From Ferribacterium limneticum (GTDB lineage: Bacteria > Pseudomonadota > Gammaproteobacteria > Burkholderiales > Rhodocyclaceae), in the NCBI RefSeq assembly GCF_020510625.1, contig NZ_CP075191.1, forward strand, positions 3,318,501-3,382,500: a DNA stretch of 64,000 nt. The letters run 5' to 3'. Below the pieces are notes generated by a model. It saw only the letters and a program-made list of their open reading frames with translations. It was not told the DNA's origin and ran no database searches. Below, one piece after another: positions 45,731 to 55,125 of the stretch. Position numbers and translations under genes: made by a program. The first letter of the stretch is position 1, and the number at the start of each line of letters is the position of its first letter.

Positions 45731-47998
45731 ATGCACAGTCCTTTCACCCGCACGAAGATGCGGGTCATTCCTTTTGTTTTGCTGTCGGTTTTCGCTGCGC
45801 CCGCAGCTATCGCTGACGCCGAGCTGCGCGATACCGTCGTCACGGCCAACCGCCACGAAACGGCTATCGACCAACTGAGCGCGACAGTAACCAGCGTCAG
45901 CCGGCGCGAAATCGATCGTCGCTTGCCGGTGGATGACGCCGATCTTTTCCGTGATGAGCCGGATATCACGATGGCGCGCGACATGCGCCGCCACGGGGCA
46001 ACGCGGATCAACATCCGCGGCATCGAGGACAACCGGGTCGTGCAAATGGTGGACGGGGTTCGCCTGCCCGATTACTTCAACGGCGGCGGCCCAACCAATT
46101 ACACGATGAACGCCCCTTCCGGCCCGATGCTCGACTTCCTGAAGCAGGTCGAGATCGTCCGCGGCCCGGCGTCCAGCCTCTACGGTTCGGACGCCATCGG
46201 CGGCGTGGTCGGCTACCTGACACTCAATCCGGAAGACATCGCCAAGGGCGACAAGACCTATGGGGTCCGGGTCCGCGGCGGCTATTTCGGCGCCAGCGAC
46301 ACGCTGTCCAGCAGTGTGATCGGCGCCCTGCGCAGCGAACGTTTCGATGTCCTGCTCGGCTACGCCCAGGCAAATGGCAGCGAAACGAAAAACCAGGGCA
46401 GCAACAGCAGCTACGGCCAGACCCGCAGTACGGCCAACCCGGCCGAAACGGAAGATCGTGGCCTGCTCGCCAAGCTGGTTTTCCGCCCCGCCACCGGCCA
46501 CAAGCTGACGGCCAGCCTGGAAGGGCGTGAGCAGAATGCCCAGACCACCATCATGCGCATGCCGGCCTCGCTCTCCCGAGTGACGGCAATGAGTGGCGAC
46601 GACGAAAGCAAGCGCACCCGCTTCGGCCTCGAATACGAACACAAGGACGGCCTGTTCTACGACCGCCTGCTTGCCCGCGCCTATCACCAGGACTCCGAGA
46701 CGAACAACGGCAATTACCAGACCCGTAGCAACGCCCGCTACTCGGCGGCCACCGGTTGCTCGGCATCGAGCAGTGCAGCGCCTCAGGCGACCTGCCAGAT
46801 TGAACAACTGTTTAATTTCGAACAACAGACCACCGGTGTCGGCCTGCAACTGGAATCGATGTTCCAGTTGGGCGGTGCCAGCAACCTGCTGACCTACGGC
46901 GTCGACGTCATGCGCCAGCGCGTCGAAACCAAGCGTGACGGCCGGGTGCTGAACGTCAATACGGGTGCCGTCACCTATGGTCTGGCCGGCGAGACCTATC
47001 CGCTGCGCGATTTCGCCAACGGCGTGACCGACACGCTGGGCCTCTATGTGCAGGACGAGATCTCGCTGTTTGCCAATCGCCTGTCCCTGACCCCGGGCCT
47101 GCGCTACGACCAAACCCGCCTGAAGCCGGATGTCGACGCCCTGGCGCAGCAAGTGCTGAACATCATCAACCGCCAGGCCGTCGACAAGGAGTTCAGCCAC
47201 GTCTCGCCCAAGCTGGGCGGCCAATGGCGCTTCAACGAAGAACTGAGCCTGTTCGGCCAGATCGCCAGCGGCTTCCGCGCCCCGAACTACAACGAGGTCA
47301 ACGGTGCCTTCCGCAATTCGGCGCAGATCTACGCCTCGTCGCCGAACCCCGACCTCAAGGCTGAAACCAGCCTGGGTGTCGAGATCGGCCTGCGCGCCAA
47401 CGTCGGCAACGTACGCGCCCAGCTGACCGCCTACGACAACCGTTACAAGGACTTCATCGACAACGTGAGGCTGAACTGCCCGAGCGACCCGAACTGCATC
47501 AGCATCGGCGGCACCAACTACACCACCTACATGTACCGCAACCTGTCGAACGTCCGCATCTATGGCGCCGAATCGCGGGCCAGCTGGGCCTTTGCCCGCA
47601 ACTGGCGGGTCGATGGTGCGATTGCCTATGCCCATGGCGAAAACACCGACACCGGCGTCGCCATCAACACCGTCGAGCCGCTGCGCATCAACTTGGGCCT
47701 GGCCTACGACGTCGGCCAGTGGGGTGGCGAATGGCGCCTGCGTGCCGCAAAGGGTAAAAACCGAATCGACGAAACGGGCGGCACCTGGTTCCGCACCCCG
47801 GGCTACGGCGTGAACGACCTGGCCGCCTGGTTCCGGCCGACCGCCAATACGCGTGTGGTTGTCGCAGTCAACAACGTCTTCGACCAGAAATACTGGTATT
47901 GGGCCGACATCCGCCAGGCCGACACCAGCCTGACCGGCGTCGATTTCTATACCCAGCCGGGACGCAACTTCCGCGTCTCCTTCCAGGCCGACTTTTGA
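45731..47998 (+). CDS. TonB-dependent heme/hemoglobin receptor, HmuR-like
   Basis: A 755-residue receptor with a signal peptide (to about IADA, residue 29). The plug has INIRGIEDNRVVQMVDGVR and VEIVRGPASSLYGSDAIGG. The barrel carries the FRAP (FRAPNYNEVNGAF) and NPDL (NPDLKAETS) boxes characteristic of heme receptors such as HmuR/HemR. GGAGG lies 7 bp before ATG. First gene of the chelatase operon, under a Fur box. A strong terminator hairpin follows it, so the receptor should be made in excess over downstream genes. Confidence 0.9.
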   Translation: MHSPFTRTKMRVIPFVLLSVFAAPAAIADAELRDTVVTANRHETAIDQLSATVTSVSRREIDRRLPVDDADLFRDEPDITMARDMRRHGATRINIRGIEDNRVVQMVDGVRLPDYFNGGGPTNYTMNAPSGPMLDFLKQVEIVRGPASSLYGSDAIGGVVGYLTLNPEDIAKGDKTYGVRVRGGYFGASDTLSSSVIGALRSERFDVLLGYAQANGSETKNQGSNSSYGQTRSTANPAETEDRGLLAKLVFRPATGHKLTASLEGREQNAQTTIMRMPASLSRVTAMSGDDESKRTRFGLEYEHKDGLFYDRLLARAYHQDSETNNGNYQTRSNARYSAATGCSASSSAAPQATCQIEQLFNFEQQTTGVGLQLESMFQLGGASNLLTYGVDVMRQRVETKRDGRVLNVNTGAVTYGLAGETYPLRDFANGVTDTLGLYVQDEISLFANRLSLTPGLRYDQTRLKPDVDALAQQVLNIINRQAVDKEFSHVSPKLGGQWRFNEELSLFGQIASGFRAPNYNEVNGAFRNSAQIYASSPNPDLKAETSLGVEIGLRANVGNVRAQLTAYDNRYKDFIDNVRLNCPSDPNCISIGGTNYTTYMYRNLSNVRIYGAESRASWAFARNWRVDGAIAYAHGENTDTGVAINTVEPLRINLGLAYDVGQWGGEWRLRAAKGKNRIDETGGTWFRTPGYGVNDLAAWFRPTANTRVVVAVNNVFDQKYWYWADIRQADTSLTGVDFYTQPGRNFRVSFQADF

Positions 47999-48005
47999 CC
48001 CCCTC

Positions 48006-48045
48006 GCGCCGGCGGCCCCGGGATAGGGTCGTCGGCGCATTTTTT
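48006..48045 (+). terminator. intra-operon terminator/attenuator
   Basis: A long stem (GCGCCGGC 48006-48013 with GTCGGCGC 48031-48038, plus inner pairs) is followed by ATTTTTT. It sits between the receptor stop and the next gene, whose TGGAGAG site begins within the T run. Confidence 0.75.
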
Positions 48046-48055
48046 GGAGAGTGCC

Positions 48056-48316
48056 ATGTCAGCCCGTCTGCCCGATCCCTCGGCCCTGCTCGCTTCACTG
48101 CTCAACCTGATGACCCGCTTCTCCTGCCTCGGCTGTCCGCAGCAGGCGGCACTCATCCGCAAGGAACTGGCCCTGCTGCAGGCCTACCCGGACGACCAAC
48201 TGGCGCCGCTGATCAAGCAGGTCGGCCAGCGACTGGAAAGCGAATGGTCGCAACTGCACCTGGCCATCTCCGACGATCCCTACCCTGCCACCGTCGAGGC
48301 TCGCGCCTTGCATTGA
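48056..48316 (+). CDS. small conserved protein of unknown function in chelatase operon
   Basis: An 86-residue protein, mostly helical, with RFSCLGCPQQAALIRKEL near residue 25; the Cys-X2-Cys could bind metal or heme. ATG 48056 has a TGGAGAG site 6 bp upstream. It lies between the HmuR-like receptor and the acetyltransferase. Function unknown. Confidence 0.7.
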   Translation: MSARLPDPSALLASLLNLMTRFSCLGCPQQAALIRKELALLQAYPDDQLAPLIKQVGQRLESEWSQLHLAISDDPYPATVEARALH

Positions 48317-48324
48317 CCGCCAGC

Positions 48325-48350
48325 GCAAGCCAGCCGGATTTCCGCCAGCC
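48325..48350 (+). repeat. paired leader element before the acetyltransferase-chelatase genes
   Basis: GCAAGCCAGCC (48325-48335) is identical to the 11-mer at 29286; a second GCCAGCC (48344-48350) touches the ATG of the next gene. It takes the place where a ribosome binding site would be expected. Confidence 0.6.
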
Positions 48351-48902
48351 ATGATCCATTCCCCTTCCCTCCCTTTCCAGATCCGCCCCTTCCAGGCCGA
48401 CGACGCCAGCGAATTTGCAACCGCGGTGCGCGACTCGGTCCGCTCGCTGAGCGATTGGCTGGATTGGCCACAAGAACACTACACGCCGGACGAAGCCAGG
48501 GCCTGGTTTGCCGCCTGCGATCAGGCAAGGCAAGCCGGCACGGCAGACGAATATGGTCTTTTCGAGCACGGCAGCGGCCTGCTGCTGGGCGGTGCCGGCA
48601 TTCACCAAATCGACACTTCGCATCGTTGCGGCGCCCTTGGCTTCTGGGTGCGGCGTACCCAACAGTGGCGCGGCATTGCCACCCGGGCGGCGCAACTTCT
48701 TTCCCGGCAGGCGTTTTCCAGCCTCGGCCTGCAGCGTGTCGAGTTGGTCATTGCCGAACAGAACATCGCCAGCCGTCGGGTCGCCGAAAAACTGGGCGCC
48801 CGCTTCGAAGGCATGGCCGCCAACCGGCTGTGCATTCACGGCCGCCAGCATGCGGCCGCCATCTACTCCCTGATCCCGCACGAAGGCGCCACCGCCCCAT
48901 GA
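48351..48902 (+). CDS. GNAT family N-acetyltransferase, RimJ/RimL-like
   Basis: A 183-residue acetyltransferase of the RimJ/RimL group: LGFWVRRTQQWRGIATRA for acetyl-CoA binding and VIAEQNIASRRVAEKLGARFEG, the conserved C-terminal block. It probably acetylates a protein N-terminus or small amine. No purine-rich ribosome site is visible; GCCAGCC directly precedes ATG 48351. The stop overlaps the chelatase start by ATGA. Its link to heme use is unexplained. Confidence 0.87.
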   Translation: MIHSPSLPFQIRPFQADDASEFATAVRDSVRSLSDWLDWPQEHYTPDEARAWFAACDQARQAGTADEYGLFEHGSGLLLGGAGIHQIDTSHRCGALGFWVRRTQQWRGIATRAAQLLSRQAFSSLGLQRVELVIAEQNIASRRVAEKLGARFEGMAANRLCIHGRQHAAAIYSLIPHEGATAP

Positions 48903-51900
48903 CCATCACTCGTTTCGCCTGTCTGCTTGGCGCCCTCTGTCTCTGGCAAAGCGCCCTTGCCGAAAATATCCTGATCATTGCCACCTCGCCTGTCCCGCCC
49001 GGCAAGTTCAAAGCCGTTTCCGAGATTGGCCAGAAATTCGGGCTAACCGTCGAAGCCCATTTCGCCGAGCGCCTGCCGGCCGACAAGGCGGCCAGGATTC
49101 TGGAAAACCGCGACTTCATCGTCTTCGATGCCGCCCGCAGCCACATGCAGGATGCCGTCAAGGGCAAGCTGGGCAAGACGCTGGAAGGCCTGAAGACGCC
49201 GCACCTGTGGATGAAGGACGACGGCCCGGCCGGCAATGGCCTGTCCAAGGAGCTGGCCGCCAGACTGCACGCCTATTACACCAATGGCGGGCGCAGCAAT
49301 TACGAAGGCTTCTTCGCCACCCTGGCCGCCCAGTTGCGCGGCCAGCCGCAGCCCAAGCTGGCCGCGCCCTTCGTCTTCCCCGACGATGCGATCTACCACC
49401 CCAAGGCGCCGAACCGCGTCTTCGCGACGCCGGCCGAGTATTTCAAATGGCGCGGCATCGCCCTCGACAAGCGGCCGCCGACCATCGCCATCGCTTTCCA
49501 CCAGATCTACATCGGTGCCGAGCAAACCGCCTTCATCGACGACCTGGTCGCCCGCATCGAAGCTGGCGGCGCCATCGCGCTGCCCTACTACGCCGGCGTC
49601 CTCGGCCCGCACAAAAAGATGCTGACCGTCGACGGCAAGCCGATTGCCGACGCGGTGATCAACACCCAGATCGTTCTCGACCCCGAGGGCCGGCGCAAGG
49701 AACTGGCCGAACTCGGCATCCCGGTCACCCACGCGCTGGCCTACCGCAAGGGTGACGAAGCCGCCTGGCGCGCCGACCCGCAGGGCGTGCCGCTGATCGA
49801 CGTGCCCTTCTACCTGGCCCAGGGCGAATACGCCGGCATCGTCGATGCCATCGTCGCCAGCACCAGCGACAAGGCAAGCGGTGAGGTCGTGCCGCTGCCG
49901 GAACAGACGGCCGCCGTGGTCAATAAGGCGCTCAAGCTGGTGCGCCTGCAGCGACTGCCGAATGCTGAGAAGAAGGTGGCGATGCTGTTCTGGAACTACC
50001 CGCCGGGCGAAAAGAACATGTCGGCCTCGTTCATGAACCTGCCGCGCAGTTTTGAAACCACGCTCAAGGCCCTGCGCGATGCCGGCTACGACACCCACGG
50101 CGAAACCGAAGAAAGCCTGATCAAGAGCCTGCAACGCCTGCTCGCCCCCTTCTATCGCGATGGCGAACTGGCCGGCCTGTTGCGCGACGGCCTGGCCGAG
50201 CGCCTGCCGGTCGCCACCTACAAGGCCTGGCTGCAGCGCCAGCCGTCGGCCGTCCAGGACGAACTGCGCGAGCGCTGGGGCGATCCGGAAAAGTCGGCCA
50301 TGGTCATGGTCGACCGCGGCGAAGCGGTCTTCGTCATGCCGCGCCTGGCCGTCGGCAAGGTCATTTTCAGCCCGCAGGCGCCGCGCGGCGAACGCTGGGA
50401 AGACAAGGAAAAGGCCCTCTACCACTCAACCAAGGCAGCACCTTCGCACTTCTACCTCGCCCATTACCTGTGGCTGCGCGAGCAGTTCAAGGCCGACGCG
50501 CTGGTGCACTACGGCACACATGGCTCGCAGGAATGGCTGCCCGGCAAGGAACGTGGCCTGGCCGTCACCGACTACCCGCTGCTCGCCGTCGGCGACGTGC
50601 CGGTGGTCTATCCCTACATCGTCGACAACATCGGCGAAGCCTTGCAGGCCAAGCGGCGCGGCCGGGCGGTGATCGTCACCCACCAGACACCACCGTTCGC
50701 GCCGGCCGGGTTGCACGAATCGCTGACCATCATCCACGACCTGCTGCACCAGTGGCTGGCGCAGGACGATGGTGCGGTCAAGGACAAGCTTGCGGTGGAC
50801 CTGAAAAAACGGGTCAAAAAGGAAAGAATCGAACGCGACATGGGCTGGAACGATGCCCGCATCGACAAGGATTTCCGCGCCTTCATCGACGAACTGCACA
50901 ACCACCTGCACGAGTTGGCGCAGACGGCCCAGCCGCTCGGCCTGCACACCTTCGGCACGCCGCCGCAGGACAAGCACCGACTGGGCACGGTACTGCTGAT
51001 GCTCGGCAAGGGCTTCCACGAAACCGCCGCCCGCATCATGGGCGTCAAGGAAGACGACCTAGACGAAATCTTCGTCGGCGACTACACCCAGCTGACCAGC
51101 ACCCCGCCGTTCAGGATGCTGGCCGATGCGCTGGCCGGCAAGACTGCCTTGCCCGCTGACAAGGCCCTGGCCGAAAAGCTGGAACAAGGCCGCCGCTGGT
51201 ACGCCGACCTCGGCGCCCAGGGCGAAATCGCCGGCCTGCTCTCGGCCCTCGCCGGCCAGCATCGGCCGACCTCCTACGGCGGCGACCCGATCAAGAACCC
51301 GGACGCCCTGCCCACCGGCCGCAACCTCTACGGCTTCGACCCCTCGCGGGTGCCAACCAAGCAGGCCTGGGAAGCCGGCAAGGAAGCCGCCGACGCGCTG
51401 ATCGCCGCGCAGACGGCCAAGGCCGGCCGCGCCCCGAAGAAGCTGGCCTTCTCGCTGTGGTCGGTCGAAACCATGCGCCACCAGGGCATCCTCGAAGCGC
51501 AGGCGCTGTGGACGATGGGCGTCGAACCGGTGTGGGACGCCGGCGGGCGGGTCATCGACGTCAAGCTGGTGCCGCGCGAGCAACTCAAGCGCCCCCGCGT
51601 CGACGTCGTGCTCTCGGCCACCGGCCTCTACCGCGACCACTTCCCGAACGCCATGAAGCAACTGGCTAAAGCCGTGCAACTCGCCGCCCGTGCCAATGAA
51701 GCCGACAACCCGCTGTACGCCAACAGCCGGGCCATCGCCGAACGCCTGGTCGCTCAGGGCATCCCGGAAAAGGCAGCGCAGAAAGCGGCCGAGACACGCA
51801 TTTTCTCGTCCGAATCCGGCCGCTACGGCACCGGCCTGGACGATGCGGCGCTGGCCACCGATACGTGGAAAAGCCGTGGAGAAGCGGACAAGAAACTGGC

Positions 51901-52864
51901 CAACCTCTACCTCTCCAAGATGCAGTTCGCCTACGGCGCCGACGAGGCCGACTGGGGCTCTAAGGGCATCGCTGGCGTCGAGGGCAAGACCGCCCGCCTC
52001 AACCTCTACGCCGAACACCTGAAGGGTACCGAGGGCGCCGTGCTGGCGCGCACCTCCAACCTCTACGGCATGCTGACCACCGACGACCCATTCCAGTACC
52101 TCGGCGGCATCGGCGCGGCGGTGCGGGCGCTCGACGGCAAGGCACCGGAGCTCTACATCTCCAACCTGCGCAACAGCGGCAGCGACGGCAAGGGCGGCAA
52201 GATCGAAGGCGCCGACCAGTTCCTGGCCAAGGAACTGGCCACCCGCAACTTCCACCCCGGCTACATCCAGGGCCTGATGGCCGAAGGTTATGCCGGCACG
52301 CTGCAGGTACTCGACGGCATCAACAACTTCACCGGCTGGACCACGGTATCGCGCGAAATCGTGCGCGACGACCAATGGCAGGAATTCGTCGACGTCTACG
52401 TCCGCGACAAGCACAAGCTGGGGCTGAAAGACTGGTTCGAGAAGAACAACCCGCACGCGCTGGCCCAGAGCATCGAAAAAATGCTCGAAATGGCCCGCCA
52501 CGGCTACTGGCAGGCCGATGCGAAAACCGTGGCCGAGTTGAAGCAGCGCTACCGCGAACTGGCCAAACGCTACGACGTGAAGAGCGACAACGCCGCTTTC
52601 GAGAAATTCGCGGCCGAAGGCTTCGGCCTGGTGGCGCCGCTGCCCACGCCGGCGCCTTCGCCGACCCGGCCGCAAAGCGCCGCCGATCTGGTCGCCCCGC
52701 CCCCGCCACCGGCCCCGCCGCAAATCACCGGCATGAAGCTGGAGAAAGTCGACAACCGTCCGCCGGAAATGCCGCCACTGGCGCTGGCCGGCAGCGGGCT
52801 GTTGCTGCTCGCCACTTTCGGCGGCGCGGTGACCACCGTTCGTCGACAACGGAGGGCGGCATGA
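48899..52864 (+). CDS. periplasmic CobN/HmuS-like chelatase, membrane-anchored
   Basis: A 1321-residue protein of the CobN/BchH/ChlH superfamily. Unlike cytosolic CobN it has a signal peptide (1-21, QSALA) and a C-terminal anchor: a Pro-rich linker (about 1245-1275), one helix (LALAGSGLLLLATFGG) and a basic tail. The core motif HYGTHGSQEWLPGKE has H537 and H541, the site type where metal enters or leaves the tetrapyrrole. No CobS/CobT or BchI/BchD ATPase gene is nearby; an ExbB-like channel and a DUF2149 protein follow instead. This arrangement matches Bacteroidota HmuS, implicated in taking iron out of heme. Heme as substrate is inferred from the Fur box and HmuR-like receptor; a corrinoid or other metal chelate is the main alternative. 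Confidence 0.88.
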   Translation: MTITRFACLLGALCLWQSALAENILIIATSPVPPGKFKAVSEIGQKFGLTVEAHFAERLPADKAARILENRDFIVFDAARSHMQDAVKGKLGKTLEGLKTPHLWMKDDGPAGNGLSKELAARLHAYYTNGGRSNYEGFFATLAAQLRGQPQPKLAAPFVFPDDAIYHPKAPNRVFATPAEYFKWRGIALDKRPPTIAIAFHQIYIGAEQTAFIDDLVARIEAGGAIALPYYAGVLGPHKKMLTVDGKPIADAVINTQIVLDPEGRRKELAELGIPVTHALAYRKGDEAAWRADPQGVPLIDVPFYLAQGEYAGIVDAIVASTSDKASGEVVPLPEQTAAVVNKALKLVRLQRLPNAEKKVAMLFWNYPPGEKNMSASFMNLPRSFETTLKALRDAGYDTHGETEESLIKSLQRLLAPFYRDGELAGLLRDGLAERLPVATYKAWLQRQPSAVQDELRERWGDPEKSAMVMVDRGEAVFVMPRLAVGKVIFSPQAPRGERWEDKEKALYHSTKAAPSHFYLAHYLWLREQFKADALVHYGTHGSQEWLPGKERGLAVTDYPLLAVGDVPVVYPYIVDNIGEALQAKRRGRAVIVTHQTPPFAPAGLHESLTIIHDLLHQWLAQDDGAVKDKLAVDLKKRVKKERIERDMGWNDARIDKDFRAFIDELHNHLHELAQTAQPLGLHTFGTPPQDKHRLGTVLLMLGKGFHETAARIMGVKEDDLDEIFVGDYTQLTSTPPFRMLADALAGKTALPADKALAEKLEQGRRWYADLGAQGEIAGLLSALAGQHRPTSYGGDPIKNPDALPTGRNLYGFDPSRVPTKQAWEAGKEAADALIAAQTAKAGRAPKKLAFSLWSVETMRHQGILEAQALWTMGVEPVWDAGGRVIDVKLVPREQLKRPRVDVVLSATGLYRDHFPNAMKQLAKAVQLAARANEADNPLYANSRAIAERLVAQGIPEKAAQKAAETRIFSSESGRYGTGLDDAALATDTWKSRGEADKKLANLYLSKMQFAYGADEADWGSKGIAGVEGKTARLNLYAEHLKGTEGAVLARTSNLYGMLTTDDPFQYLGGIGAAVRALDGKAPELYISNLRNSGSDGKGGKIEGADQFLAKELATRNFHPGYIQGLMAEGYAGTLQVLDGINNFTGWTTVSREIVRDDQWQEFVDVYVRDKHKLGLKDWFEKNNPHALAQSIEKMLEMARHGYWQADAKTVAELKQRYRELAKRYDVKSDNAAFEKFAAEGFGLVAPLPTPAPSPTRPQSAADLVAPPPPPAPPQITGMKLEKVDNRPPEMPPLALAGSGLLLLATFGGAVTTVRRQRRAA

Positions 52865-55125
52865 TGGCGGCGGTGGATTGTTCGTCACCCCCGCGCCCCG
52901 CCGGGACTTCCTCTGGTGGCAAGCGGGCACCCGGTTTTCTGGCACTGGATTCCCGACTGCGTGGGAATGACGGAGCCGGCGGGGATCGGCCCATCTCGCC
53001 CCGCGACCTGCATCCGGTTTTTGCCATGATATCCGTGGCTTTTGCCACGCTGGCCCATGCCGAGCAGCCAACCACGCTCCAGGAAGTCACCGTCACGGCA
53101 ACCAGTCAGGCGGAGGGCGAACGACAGGCCGCCGTGACCCAGAAGACAGTGATCGACCGCCAGGAAATCGAAGCCCTGGGCGGGCTGACCGTCGGTGAGG
53201 TGATCCGCAAGTTGCCCGGCATCGAGGCCGGCGCCCATAGCGGCGATGGCGGCCCGAGCGCCAACGCGCGCGGCATGGGGCGCGACTCGGTGCAATTCCT
53301 GGTCGATGGCGAGCGCCCCTCGGCCAATGCCCGCTACGCGCTAACCACCGTCGGTCGCCTGCCCTCGGGCGAACTGGAACGCGTCGAGATTCTGCGCGGC
53401 GCCTCGGCCGAGCACGGTGGCGGCGCACCGGTCACCGTCAACCTGATCATGCGCAAGGCCCGGCCGACCACTTCTACTGCGCTCAAGGCCGCCGTCGGCG
53501 TGCGCGGCGACGAGCCGAACGGCCAGTTCACGCTGAGCCAAGGCGGCGGCGACAAGGCGTTTTCGTGGATATTGCCGCTGACCATCAACCACCACGGCAT
53601 GCCGCTGGAAAAGACCACCAGCCGCCAGCAGGCGAGCGGCGGTACGCGCAACCTGTGGCAGGAAGAAAAGGAAAGCAGCCCGTACACGCTGGACGAATTC
53701 ATCGTTTCGCCCCGCCTGACGTGGCGCGGCAATGAGGGCAGCCTATCGCTGTGGCCCAGCCTCTATCACAACCAGGGCGAGCGCAGCAGCGAAACCACCC
53801 GCTCGGCCTATGCCAATCCGGGCGCCGGCACCGGGCTGGCCGCAGACGGCAGCCGCCGCGAGCGCGAGGAAAGCCTGCTGACGATTGCCCGCCTGCGCGC
53901 CGAAGGCGAGCGCAAGACAAACCTCGGCAAGCTTTCCGGCCGCGTTGCCGTGATGGGCGCCCGCCGCGAGCAGGACACCGACCGGACCTGGATCGACGCC
54001 GGCGGCAACCGGACGAACGGCCGCGAGGAAATCAGCCGTGACGAGCGGGAATATTCCTCCGCCCTGCGCCTCGACCGCCCGGCTGGCGACGGCCTGCTCT
54101 CCGCCGGTATCGAACAAAGCTGGCACCGGCGCGAGGAAAGCCAGCGCGCCACCGGCGCCACGCTCTACAGCGGCGACTACGATGCCCGCGCCCGGCAATG
54201 GACCGGCTGGATGCAGCACGAATGGCCGCTGGCCAAGGTGCTGACGCTGACCTATGGCCTGCGCGGCGAGCACGTCGTACTCGAAGCCGAAGGTCGCCGG
54301 CAAAGCGCCAGCCAGTTGGCCCCCTCGCTGGCCGGACGCTTCGAATTCGCCCCCGACCTGATCCTGCGCTCCTCGCTGGGCGCCGGCCTGAAGGCACCGA
54401 AACTGGAGGAAATATCCGGCCTCACCGTGCGCGGCGCCGGCTTCAACAGCCCGCTCGAAGCCGACCGTGGCGGCAACGCCAATCTGAAAGCCGAGCGCAA
54501 TCTCAACTGGGAACTGGCGCTCGACAAGCATCTGCCGAACGAGGCCGGCACGCTGGGCGCCAATATCTATGTGCGCCGCACCGAGGATTTCATCGAACGG
54601 CGCACCGCCCTCGAAGGCACCCGCTGGGTCGACCGCCCCTACAACGAAGGCACGGCCCGCCACTGGGGCCTGGAGTTCGACGCCAAGCTGAAGGGCGATG
54701 CCTTCGGCTGGAAGGGCGCCGCCCTCCGCAGCCATCTGACACTACCCAAGGCGCGGGTGGAAGACGAGCGCCTCGGCATCACCCGCGACGCCCGCGACCT
54801 GCCGCGCTACCAGTGGAGCCTCGGCCTCGACCAGGCACTGCCCTTGTGGCAGGCCAGCGCCGGCTTCCAGCTCAACCAGTACGGCCCGACGCAAACCGAC
54901 ATCCCCGGCGAACTGGCCACCCGCCAGAAGGCCCGCACCCTGCTCGACCTCTACATCGCCCGCCGCCTGACGCCGCAGCTCAACCTGCGCCTGGAAGCGC
55001 AGAACGTGCTCGGCACCGATACCCGTCGCCTGGCCAGCGCCTGGGCCGGCAGCGACAGCTGGTCGCTGGCCTCCGGCGAGCGCGGCCAGCGTAGCTTGCT
55101 GTTGTCATTGGAGGGAAAATGGTAA
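52861..55125 (+). CDS. TonB-dependent receptor with repeat in its leader region
   Basis: A 754-residue reading frame from ATG 52861 (ATGA overlap with the chelatase). Plug motifs: ARGMGRDSVQFLVDGERP and VEILRGASAEHGGG; the barrel ends in Trp. The N-terminus is odd: about 50 residues, including translated repeat sequence (LDSRLRGNDG), precede a hydrophobic stretch VFAMISVAFATLAHA that looks like a signal peptide core. The true start could be internal (ATG 53028 would give only 12 residues before cleavage). It probably imports the substrate of the chelatase system. Confidence 0.82.
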   Translation: MMAAVDCSSPPRPAGTSSGGKRAPGFLALDSRLRGNDGAGGDRPISPRDLHPVFAMISVAFATLAHAEQPTTLQEVTVTATSQAEGERQAAVTQKTVIDRQEIEALGGLTVGEVIRKLPGIEAGAHSGDGGPSANARGMGRDSVQFLVDGERPSANARYALTTVGRLPSGELERVEILRGASAEHGGGAPVTVNLIMRKARPTTSTALKAAVGVRGDEPNGQFTLSQGGGDKAFSWILPLTINHHGMPLEKTTSRQQASGGTRNLWQEEKESSPYTLDEFIVSPRLTWRGNEGSLSLWPSLYHNQGERSSETTRSAYANPGAGTGLAADGSRREREESLLTIARLRAEGERKTNLGKLSGRVAVMGARREQDTDRTWIDAGGNRTNGREEISRDEREYSSALRLDRPAGDGLLSAGIEQSWHRREESQRATGATLYSGDYDARARQWTGWMQHEWPLAKVLTLTYGLRGEHVVLEAEGRRQSASQLAPSLAGRFEFAPDLILRSSLGAGLKAPKLEEISGLTVRGAGFNSPLEADRGGNANLKAERNLNWELALDKHLPNEAGTLGANIYVRRTEDFIERRTALEGTRWVDRPYNEGTARHWGLEFDAKLKGDAFGWKGAALRSHLTLPKARVEDERLGITRDARDLPRYQWSLGLDQALPLWQASAGFQLNQYGPTQTDIPGELATRQKARTLLDLYIARRLTPQLNLRLEAQNVLGTDTRRLASAWAGSDSWSLASGERGQRSLLLSLEGKW
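52883..52972. repeat. degenerate family-1 repeat inside a TonB receptor gene
   Basis: It starts CGTCACCCCCGCG and ends GATTCCCGACTGCGTGGGAA followed by TGACGG, like the ends of the elements at 3480 and 57318. It is in frame with the receptor N-terminus. Confidence 0.75.

Noticed and set aside
45707..48040. 777-residue minus-strand frame opposite the heme receptor
   Set aside because: Composition typical of antisense frames. The plus strand has signal peptide, plug and FRAP/NPDL motifs.
45376..48898. Cobalamin riboswitch to go with the CobN-like gene
   Set aside because: No B12-box or typical riboswitch helices seen in the leader; Fur boxes are present instead.
48899..52864. Classical cobaltochelatase for cobalamin synthesis
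   Set aside because: Signal peptide, membrane anchor, no CobS/CobT and no other cobalamin genes nearby.
51059..53071. 670-residue minus-strand frame opposite the chelatase
   Set aside because: No motif, and it crosses the junction of two real plus-strand genes.
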